From: Brevundimonas sp. | Lineage (GTDB): Bacteria > Pseudomonadota > Alphaproteobacteria > Caulobacterales > Caulobacteraceae | NCBI GenBank assembly: GCA_004296955.1 | Contig: SCVB01000001.1 | Location: 1 to 35,278, forward strand | DNA: 35,278 bases | Direction of reading: 5' to 3' | Shown here: positions 7,975 through 18,400 of the stretch, one piece after another | Position numbering within the stretch: position 1 is the first letter of the stretch | How the letters are laid out: every line of letters starts with the position of its first letter | Notes under the pieces: model-generated | Told to the model about the DNA's origin: nothing | Seen by the model: only the letters and a program-made list of their open reading frames with translations | The model's database searches: none | Translations under genes and position numbers: made by a program

Positions 7975-9045
7975 TTATGAGGGCGGCGTCGCGGGGCCGC
8001 TCTTGCGTCCGCCGCCGCCGATCCAGCCCAGCACCAGATCGTATCGAATTCCTTCCGGGGCGGCGGTCGCGGCCGGAGCCAGACCTTCCACAGCCTCGAG
8101 CGTGCCCGGTCGGTAGCCGAAGCGATCCTGGAACGACCGGCTGAAATGGGACTCGCTGGTGAACCCATGGAGGCGTCCGATCTCGGCGACGCTGGGATGG
8201 CGGCCGTTGCGCGCCAGAAGGGCCGCATGCGCGCGCTCGAGACGCCTTTGCTTGATGTAGAGATTGATCCCGCCGGAATCGGCGAAGGCGCGGAACAGGG
8301 TGGCCCGTGAAGCGCCGAGCAAGGCGGTCAGCTGATCGATGCTGAGATGGTGTTCGTGAAGCCTCTGATCGATGAGGGTCACAGCCGATGCACGCAGCCT
8401 CTGGTGGGCCATCTGGCTCTGGGTCGCGTTAAACCGTCCCGTATTCCTGAACGCCCGCTCGGCCATGACCAGGGCGGCCTCTATTGAGGCCTCGCCTTCC
8501 TCGACCGACAGGTCGGATGCGACCTCGAGCAGCGCCGTCAGATGTCCGGTCAGCAGCCGGCTGATCCTTGAGGTCCCGTCCACGTTCATGCCGTGGGCGT
8601 CCTGATGAAGCAGCCAGGCGGGGGCCCGGTCCCGCGGCATGGTCAGAACAATCGCGTCGACCGCTTCGACCCTGAACGCCGAAGGCCGGGCGAGATCGCG
8701 AAGATGAAAGGACCCGGGCGGCGCGTTGACGTCGCAGCCATCGGCGTCGCCCTTCATGCCCGCGAGGTCCAGCATGACCGCCACGCTGTCCAGGCCCGAG
8801 CGGCGGATTTCGTCCGGTCCGCGGGCGAGCGCCTGACCCACAGACCTGCCGCGACCGACTACGTAGTCGCCGAACTGGTAGACCAGATTGTCCGTGAAGA
8901 AGTTTCTATCCGGATTGATGTCGGAGACGCCGTACCAGTCGCGGATCGCGCAACGGTAGAACTCCTCCGCCAACGAATTGTCGTCGGCCGTGATCCTCCA
9001 TGCGGCGACTGCCGGGCGGGCGCCGCTTCGATCAAAGGTCGCCAT
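7975..9045 (-). CDS. AraC-family transcriptional regulator
   Basis: The 356-residue protein has an N-terminal AraC_binding_2-like region (about 30-200) and a C-terminal double helix-turn-helix DNA-binding domain (about 220-325). The recognisable parts of the latter are HLSIDQLTALLGASRATLFRAF and VAEIGRLHGFTSESHFSRSFQDRFGYRPG. About 30 residues follow the HTH, ending in a Gly-rich tail. The signal sensed is unknown. The gene is divergent from the giant surface protein gene across about 390 bp, making it a plausible local regulator, but no operator is proven. An 8-bp direct repeat, AACGCTAC (9048-9055 and 9103-9110), lies just upstream of its start. The ribosome binding site is weak. Confidence 0.9.
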   Translation of the reverse strand: MATFDRSGARPAVAAWRITADDNSLAEEFYRCAIRDWYGVSDINPDRNFFTDNLVYQFGDYVVGRGRSVGQALARGPDEIRRSGLDSVAVMLDLAGMKGDADGCDVNAPPGSFHLRDLARPSAFRVEAVDAIVLTMPRDRAPAWLLHQDAHGMNVDGTSRISRLLTGHLTALLEVASDLSVEEGEASIEAALVMAERAFRNTGRFNATQSQMAHQRLRASAVTLIDQRLHEHHLSIDQLTALLGASRATLFRAFADSGGINLYIKQRRLERAHAALLARNGRHPSVAEIGRLHGFTSESHFSRSFQDRFGYRPGTLEAVEGLAPAATAAPEGIRYDLVLGWIGGGGRKSGPATPPS

Positions 9046-9437
9046 AAAACGCTACTAACCCCAACAAGCGACCACACCTGTATCGAAAGCGCCGGACAAA
9101 TCAACGCTACACCAACATGTTCCGCGGCAGATCGCCGTAAACCAAGTTCTTCTCCCTTCAGGGGAAAAACATGAACCTTTGCAATGGCCAAGCCTCAAAT
9201 CTGAGACGCTGGGGCATATCCCCTTCTTAACGAAGCCCTACTTTCCCGCGGGCGGTCGAGGTTTCGCTGGACGCGAGGCTCGGACGGTGCGTGCTCCCGG
9301 AGGAGTCGGGACGCGCGGGACAGGGGTGGTGGAACAACACAGGACGTTCGGAGCCAATTCGCCGGATCACGGCGGGCGGCTCCGCGACTTCGTCCGGTCC
9401 AATCATCGCCCCAAGTGTATCAATCCAGGGGCGAACC
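9046..9437. other. Intergenic region between the AraC gene and the giant surface-protein gene
   Basis: This 392-bp stretch is less GC-rich in its left half, as expected for a regulatory region. It holds the AACGCTAC direct repeat near the AraC start, a 19-codon reading frame with a strong ribosome binding site (9171-9230), and a short GGGG-CATAT-CCCC hairpin (9210-9222) inside that frame. No conserved protein or RNA gene is recognised, and I see no clear -35/-10 pair. The leader of the giant gene is probably long. Confidence 0.6.
9171..9230 (+). CDS. Possible 19-residue leader peptide
   Basis: An ATG at 9171 is preceded by AGGGG six nt upstream and opens a 19-codon frame (MNLCNGQASNLRRWGISPS) ending in TAA at 9228-9230. 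It stands 208 bp before the ATG of the giant gene. The ribosome binding site is better than that of many real genes nearby, but the length is too short for coding statistics. It could be a leader peptide, a small protein, or chance. Confidence 0.25.
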   Translation: MNLCNGQASNLRRWGISPS

Positions 9438-12400
9438 ATGTCGAAATCCGGCTCGAAGATCATCATCGGCGGCACGCGCGGCGACCAGCTCAAGGGCGGC
9501 TCGGGCGCGGACGTCGTCAACGGCATGGGCGGCGACGACCGCATCGACGCCGGCGCGGGCGATGACCTGATCGACGGCGGCACGGGAAATGACCGTATCG
9601 ATGGCGGCTCGGGCGACGACACGGTCCTTGGCGGCACAGGCAACGACGATGTCGACGGCGGCTCCGGCGCGGATTTCGTGGATGGCGGGTCGGGCGACGA
9701 CGAGGTTGATGGCGGCTCGGGCAATGACACCGTCCTCGGCGGCGAGGGAAATGACGAGGTCGATGGCGGCGAGGGCGAAGACGCCGTCGACGGCGGAGTC
9801 GGCAACGATGAGGTCGACGGCGGCGAAGGCAACGACACCGTCAATGGCGGCGCAGGCCATGACGAGGTCGATGGCGGTTCCGGCAACGATGTCGTCAATG
9901 GCGGTTCGGGCAATGACCGGGTCGACGCCGGCTCGGGCCATGACACCGCCGTCTATGTGCTGGGCGAGAATGTCGGCGCACGTGACGTTTATGATGGCGG
10001 GTCCGGCACGGACACGCTGCAACTGGTGCTGACGCGCGCCGAATGGATGAGCCCGGCCGTCCAGGCCGAGATCGCGCGCTACCTTGTCTTCCTTGATCGC
10101 TTCTCGGGCCACGACCGCGGTCATGACGACCACGATCATCGCGACGACGACGATGATCGCAACGGCCGTGACGACCATTCCGGCCGCGGGCGTGACGACA
10201 ACGATCGGGATTGCGACGACGACCAGGACAACGGTCATGACAGCGGCCACGGCCACAACGGCGCCTTCACCTTCTCCTTCGGCCTCACGGTGTCGGACTT
10301 TGAAAACCTGAGCGTCATCGTGGACGGCGTCGCCCTTGACCCGCGCGACAGCGCGGTCACGCTCGTCAATGACGTGATGGCGGCCGGCGAAGAGACCGTC
10401 AGCATCTCCGTCGACGTGCTCGCCAATGACAGTGTCCCGGACCTGATCGCGACCCTGACCAACACCCAGCCGTCGCACGGCTCGGTGAGCCTGACGCGCA
10501 CCAGCGGCGCGCCCGCGACGGCCGACACGGCCCGCTTCGTCTACACGCCGGATGCAGCCCACTGGCAGTATCTGGCCGCCGGTGAGACGGCGACCGACAC
10601 CTTCACCTACACCGTCACCGATTCCGACGGCGACACCCGCACCGCCACGGTGACCGTGACGATCACCGGCGCCAATGACGCCCCGACCATCTCGGCGGCC
10701 GTCTCGGCAGGCGCGGTCGTCGAAGGCGGCGTCGTCGTCGCCTCGGGCGAGATCGCCTTCGACGACGCCGACCTGCGCGACGGCCACACCGTATCCAGCG
10801 CCGCCGACGGGGCCGGATACCTCGGGACCTTCACCACCAGCATGATCGATGACGGCGCCGGCGACGGCGCGGGGTCGGTGAGTTGGTCCTTCGCCGTCGA
10901 CGACGCCGCGATCCAGTATCTGGCCGCCGGCGAAGTCGTCAGCCAGACCTATACCGTCTCGGTTGACGACGGTCAGGGCGGCACGGTCAGCCAGACCGTT
11001 ACCGTCACGATCACCGGAACCAATGATGGTCCGACGATCACGACTGCCACGACCGCCGGGGTCGTGGCCGAAGACGGCGTGGTCGCCGCCTCGGGCCAGA
11101 TCGCCTTCGCGGACATCGATCTCCGTGACAGCCACACGGCGACCAGCACGGCCGATGGGGCGGGCTATCTCGGAACCTTCACGACCACGGTCGCCGACGA
11201 CGGCGCGGGCGACGGCGCCGGTTCGCTGACTTGGGACTTCACGGTCGACAACGCCGCAGTCCAGTATCTCGCCGCCGGCGAAACCGTCACCCAGACCTAT
11301 ACGGTCACTGTCGACGACGGGAATGGCGGTACGGCCAGCCAGACCGTGACCGTTACGATCACCGGAGCCAACGATGGCCCGACGATCGCGACCACGACGG
11401 CTGCTGGCGCCGTGGTCGAGGACGGCGCGGTCGCCGCCTCGGGCGAGATCGCATTCGCCGACATCGACCTGCGCGACGGCCACACCGTGTCCAGCGCCGC
11501 GGACGGCGCAGGATACCTCGGCAGTTTCACCGCCCTGATGACTGACGACGGAGCCGGCGACGGCGCCGGATCGGTGGCCTGGGACTTCTCGGTCGACAAT
11601 GCCGCGATCCAGTATCTGGCCGCCGGCGAAACGGTCACCCAGAGCTACACCGTCACCGTCGATGACGGGAATGGCGGCACGGTCAGCCAGACCGTTTCGG
11701 TCACCATCACCGGCACGAACGACGCCCCCGTCATCACGACGGCGGACGTTCAGGGCGGCGTGAGCGAGGCCGAGCCGGTCACCGGCGTTCCCGCCGCGAC
11801 GACGCCGGTGGTCCTCGACATCGAGACCAACGACGCCTTCGCCACGGCCCAGGTGATCAACCGCGCCGACATGCGCATCGCGCCGAACAGCAATCTGGCC
11901 GACCCGACGGACCCGTCCGTCCGGATCCAGGGGGCAATCTCCACCAGCGCCGACCAGGACGTGTTCCGGATCGACCTCCAGCCGGGCGAGACCCTGACCC
12001 TCGACATCGACTTTGCGGGCATCATCCCCGGCGTCGGCGGGCTGGACAGCTTCATCTTCCTGTATGACGCCGCCGGCAATCTGGTGAACTTCAACGATGA
12101 TTCGTCGACCGCAGCCGGCGGCGGCGGCTCGGCCTCGACCCAGGACTCCTTCCTGCAGTTCGTCGTGAGCTCGGGCGGAACCTACTACATCGTGGTCCGG
12201 GACTTCGATCAGTTCGGCCAGTCCTCGGCGGGCACCTATGCGCTGAACGTCAGCGTCGACAGCCAAAACCTGCAGCTGACCGACAGCGGCTCGATGACCT
12301 TTGCTGACGTCGACCTGCGCGACGGCCACACGGTCAGCGTCGCCGCCCAGGGCGCGGGCTATCTCGGCGGCCTCACGGCGGTCGTGTCCGACCCGAGCAC

Positions 12401-15400
12401 CGGTGACGGAGCCGGCGCCGTCCGGTGGAATTTCTCGGTCTCCAACGCCGCGGTCCAGTTCCTGGCTGCGGGCGAGACCCTGACCCAGTCCTATGTCGTG
12501 ACCGTCAACGACGGCCAGGGCGGCACGGCCAGCGAGACGGTAACGGTGACCATCACCGGCGAGAACGACGCGCCGACCATTTCGACCGCCTTCTCCTCGG
12601 GCCAGATCGGCGAGAACGCGGCCCTGTCGGCCTCGGGCGTCATCGCCTTTGACGACGTCGACCTGATCGACGTCCACAGCGTCAGCAGCACCGCCGACGG
12701 CGCCGGCTATGTGGGCGTCTTCAACGCCTCGGTCAGCGATCCGGCCACCGGAGCCGGTGCGGGTGAGATCACCTGGACCTTCGACGCCAGCGACTCCGAG
12801 CTGCAGTATCTCGCCGCCGGCCAGACCCTGCTTCAGCGCTACATCGTGACCATCGCCGACGGGAACGGCGGTACGACCCAGCAGCTGGTGAACATCACCA
12901 TCACGGGCTCGAACGACGCCCCGACGATCACCTCCGCCGTATCGAACGGCGCGGTCGTCGAGGACGGCATGGTCAGCGTGGACGGCGCCGTCGCCTTCGC
13001 CGACGTCGATCTGCGCGACGGTCACACCGTCGCCGGCACGGCCGACAACGCCGGCTATCTCGGGACCTTCACCACCAGCCTGACCGACGACGGCGCCGGC
13101 GACGGCGCGGGCTCGGTGAGCTGGTCCTTCGCGGTCGACAACGCCGCGATCCAGTATCTGGCCGCGGGCGAGACCCTGACCCAGACCTACACCATCACCA
13201 TCAACGACGGTCAGGGCGGGACGGTCAGCCAGCCGGTCACGGTCACCATCACCGGAACCAATGACGCGCCCGTGGTGCAGGACGTTTCGGCGGCCGCCAC
13301 CGAAGACGGCACGCCGGTGACGGCGGCCTTCTCGGCCGACGACGCCGACAGCGACGACGACGCCGGCAGCCTGACCTATGTGGTGACCTCGGCTCCGTCG
13401 GAAGGCAGCGTCGTCAACAATGGCGACGGCACCTTCTCGTTCAATCCGGGCGCCGATTTCCAGAACCTGGCCGCCGGGGAAACCCGCGACGTCGCCTTCG
13501 GCTACGACGCGATCGACTCCCATGGCGCGGCGACGCCCGGCTCGGTGACGATCACGGTCACGGGCTCCAACGACGCGCCGGTCACCCGGGATGTCGAGAT
13601 GGGCGGCAGCGCCGTCGGCGCCGGCTTCCCGCTCGTCTTCGGCGGGTACTACAGCTATTATGCGTACAATGACCAGAGCGGCCAGGTGATCTTCTCCCTG
13701 TCCGACACGGACGGGGACGGCGTGCCGGATGCGCCGGGTTCGGTTTCGGAACTGGCAGGCAATCAGACCGGGTACGACTACAACTACGGTCTCGCCGTCA
13801 TGGACATCGACGGCGACGGGGATGTGGATGTCGTCGCCGCCAATCAGGAAGGCATCGTCTCCTACACCAACGTCGGCGACACCAATGGCGACGGCGCGGC
13901 GGACTTCGTCCGCTCGGTCGTCCACTCGGGCTTCGTCGGTTATGACGTCGCGGTCGCGGACCTCGACGGCGACGGGCGTCTCGATGTCGTGGCCTCTCAG
14001 TATGGCGCGCTGACCGAGTTGCGGAACACCGGCGACGCCAATGGCGACGGGCTCGCCAACGACTTCACCAGCCGTAGCGTCAACACCGGTTCGCAAGGCT
14101 ACGGGTACGGCGTCACCGCCGCCGACATGAACGGCGACGGCCTGACCGACATCGTGGTGGCCAACTACTACTCGGGTCCGAACCAGATCCTGCTGAACCA
14201 GGGCGACACGGACGGCGATGGCCAGATCGACTACCTCGTCCAGGACCTGAACGGGCCGTACAATGACAACGGTCTGGGCGTCGACACGGGCGACCTGGAC
14301 GGCGACGGCGACCTGGACCTGCTGTTCTCGCGCTGGAGCGGCCAGAACGAGGTCATCTACATCAACGACGGCGACACCGACGGCGATGGCCAGATTAACT
14401 TCCGGACCATCGAACTGCCGACCGGCGGCTCGACCCTGGAAAGCGAACTGATCGACATCGACGGCGACGGCGACCTCGATGTGGTCACTTCGGAGAACAA
14501 CGGCGACGCCCGCATTCTCTATAATGACGGCGACACCGACAGCGACGGCCTGGTGGACTTCTCGATGCAGAGCGTCACCGGCGCCTACAGCAACTACGGC
14601 CTTGCGGTTGGCGACGTCGACGGCGACGGCGATCTGGACATCGTCTATCCCTCGCTGAGCGACAACGCGTCTGTCTATCTGCAGAACCAGGGCGATACGG
14701 ACGGCGATGGCCAGCTGAACTTCATCAGTGTGCCGCTGACCGGCGTCGACACCTCCTGGGACGCCGAATTCACCCAGATCGGCGGCAGCGGCGGCGGCTC
14801 GGGCGCCTATGAGGACGGACCGTCCGTCACCGGCTCGTTCGACGGCGACGACATCGACTCCGACGACGACGCCGCCAGCCTGACCTACACCATCACCTCG
14901 GCCCCGGCCGAAGGCAGCGTCGTCAACAACGGCGATGGAACCTTCAGCTTCCAGCCCGGCCAGGACTTCCAGGACCTTGGCCTGGGCGAGATCCGGGTGG
15001 TGAACTTCACCTACACCGCGACTGACGCCCACGGCGTGGTCTCCAGCCCCAGCACGGTCACGATCCGGGTGGCGGGCACGAACGACGCCCCGGTGGCCAC
15101 GCTCGACTCGGCGACGACGGCGGAGGAGACCTCGGTCACCATCGACGTCCTCGCCAACGACAGCGACATCGACGGCGACCTCCTGGTCGTGAGCCACGTC
15201 AACGGCGTCAACATCGCGGTCAACGGCGTGGTCGCCCTCGGCGACGGCGCCAGCGTGCGCCTGAATGCGGACGGCACCCTGACCTATATGCCGGCGGCGA
15301 ACGCCACGGGGCTGCGGTCCTTCGCCTACACCGTCACCGACGGCCTCGGCGGCGCGATCACGGCCACGGTCGAGGTCTCGCTGACCCCGGTCAACGACGC

Positions 15401-18400
15401 CCCGACAGCCAATGCCGACAGCGGCTCCACCGATGAAGACGCGAGCGTGATCCTGTCGGCCTCGAGCCTGCTGGGCAACGATACGGATCCGGACGGCGAC
15501 GTGCTGACCATCTCGTCGGTGTCGGCCGTCTCGGCGCACGGCGCGAGCGTCACGATCAACGCCGCCGGCGATGTCGTCTACGATCCCGCCGGCTCCGCCA
15601 GCCTGCAGGCCCTGACGCGCGGGCAACAGGCGACGGACACCTTCACCTATGTGGTGACCGACGCCAGCGGCGCGACCTCGACCGCGACCGTCACCATCAC
15701 CGTCGACGGTCGTCTCGAGGCCCCCGTCGCCAATCCCGACACCGTGACGGTCACGGAGAACGGGACGGTCGCGGGCAACGTCGTCGCCAACGACACCGTC
15801 ACCGGCTCGACGGACAACAGCGGCAATGTGCTGACCAACGGCAGCTTCGAACAGGGCAACCCGGTCTCTCCGGGCGGCATCAACTACCCCGCGAGCCTGC
15901 CGGGCTGGACCTCGGTCCAGGGCAGCTTCGAAGTCTGGGGCACCGGCTTCCAGGGCAATACGGCCAGCGATGGCGTCGCCTTCCTGGAGCTGGACAACGG
16001 CGGCGGCCAGGACGCCTACAGCAGCAACCTGACCACCGATGTCGGCCGGGAGTACACGCTGGACTTCGACCTCGCGGTCCGGAACGGAACCTCTACGGTC
16101 AGCAATCGGGTCGAGTTCTTCGTCAACGGCGTGTCGCTGGGGGTGTTCACACCGACCTCGACCTCCTTCTCGACCTTCACCGTGACCTTCATCGGCACCG
16201 GCGCGGACGTCATCACCTTCCGGGAGCCCGCCAACGCCAATGACGGTGTCGGCGGCCTGATCGACAATCTCCGCATCTCGGCCGCGGCCGACGTCTTCGT
16301 GACCGCCGTCAACGGCGACACGGGCGCGGTGGGCGACGCCGTCGCCGGATCAAACGGCGGCTCGTTCGTCGTCGATGCAGACGGAGACTATGTCTTCACC
16401 GCCGGCTCCGACTTCGACTATCTGGCGGCGGGTCAAACCGCGACCAGCTCGATGACCTATACGGTGACCGACGACGGCGGCTCGGACACGGAAACGGTGA
16501 CCGTCACCGTGACCGGAGCCAACGACGCGCCGGTGGCCAACGCCGACGTCGCCACGACCAACGAGGACACCTCCGTCATCTTCGACGTCCGCGCCAATGA
16601 CACGGACATCGACGGCGCGAGCCGCACGGTCACCCACATCAACGGCTCCGCCATCGCGGCGGGCGGCCTGGTGACCCTGTCGGACGGCGGCCGGGTGGTG
16701 ATGAACGCCAACGGCACGCTGACCTATACGCCGGCGGCCAACGCCAACGGCGCCCGGACCTTCGACTATACGATCAGCGATGGTCAGGGCGGTTCGGCCA
16801 CCAGCTCGGTCAACCTGACCGTCAATCCGGTCAATGACCGCCCGGTCGCCGTCAACGACGTGGCCTCGGCCACGGAGGCCGGCGGGATCCAGAACGGGAC
16901 GGCGGGGCTGGGCGCCGCAGGCAATGTGCTGGCCAATGATACGGACATCGACAACGCCGTTCTGGTGGTCTCGGCCGAACGCCGGGGCGCTGAAGGCGGA
17001 AGCGGCGTCAGCGGCACGGTGGGGTCGCCGCTCAGCGGCGCCTACGGCACCCTCCTTCTCAACGCCGACGGCAGCTACAGCTACGCGGTCAACGAGACCA
17101 ACGCCGCGGTCCAGGCGCTGAACACCGGGGGCGTGCTGACGGACACCTTCACCTACACGATGAGGGACGCCGCCGGCTTGACCGACACGGCCCAGCTGAC
17201 GATCACCATCAACGGCGCCAACGATGCGCCGGTGGCTCAGAACGTCACCCTGCAGGCCAACCAGCTGGGCAACGGCGGCTTCGACGCCGCGCAGGACTTC
17301 AGCGGCTGGACGGTCAGCACCGCGACCAGCGGATTGGCCTATCCCGGCTCGTCGACGGCGGTGATCAACCGCTCCGGCACGGTGATTGCGGGGGACACGG
17401 CGGTCGCTGTGCTCCAGTTCACCGGCAATGTGCCCTACGGCTACGGCACGGGTCAGGGGCCGTCGATCACCAGCACCGCCTTCGCTGGACAGGCGGGCGA
17501 CACCGTCCGCTTCGTCTACCAGCTGTCCTCGGGCGGCGACTATGCGATTGGCACGGGCTACATCCGGGATGCGGTGACCGGGGCGATCGTTCAGACGATC
17601 TTCAACTACCAGACGCCCTTCACGGGCTCGACCGGGGTGGTCACCCAGGACGTCGTCCTGACCGGCAGCGGCAACTATACGATCGACTTCCGGGTCGGCT
17701 CGTATGACGCCACGGGCGGTCTCTATGTCGGCGCGCGCCTGGACCTGGGCTTCGCCGGGATCCTGCGCAACGGCGTCGGGGAGGACGAGAGCTTCACCTT
17801 CGCGGCCTCGAACTTCACCGCCGGCGCGATCGACCCGGACGGCGGCGCTCTCACCGTCGTCTCCGTCGGCGCAAGCGCCAACGGCGCCACCGTCACCCTG
17901 AACGCCAACGGCTCGGTCCTGTACAACCCCGCCGGCCACCTCGACTTCCTGGCCGCCGGACAGCAGTTGGTCGACACCTTCCAGTATACGCTCAGCGATG
18001 GCCGCGGCGGCTTCAGCACCGCCACCGCCAGCATCACCGTGATCGGCAAGGACGATGCGCCGGTCGTGACCCACGCCGCCCAGGACCAGTCCGCGGCTGC
18101 GGCCAATCCGTTCAGCTACACGCTGGCGGCGGACACCTTCACGGACCCCGACTCGGTCCTGACGCTGACGGCGGCTCTCGCCGACGGCAGCCCGCTGCCG
18201 TCATGGCTGGTCTTCGACCCCGCGACCCGGACCTTCTCGGGTACGCCGCAGGACGCCCAGATCGGCCACCTGGACATCAAGGTCACCGCCACCGGCGGCG
18301 CCCAGTCGGTGTTCGACGTGTTCGGCCTCGACGTGGCCGGCGCCCAGGCGATGGGCGGTCTCGCCCTGTCGCAGCCCAAGGGCGCGACCGGGGGGAACAG

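Noticed and set aside
9468-9953. The 27-bp periodicity as a CRISPR array
   Set aside because: The units are tandem without unique spacers, keep one reading frame and code GGxGxD turns.
9420-15626. A 2068-codon open frame on the minus strand opposite the giant gene
   Set aside because: It arises because the repeats and GC-rich codons of the real gene leave no stop codons on the opposite strand. Its product has no domain signs, and the plus-strand protein has clear repeats and motifs.
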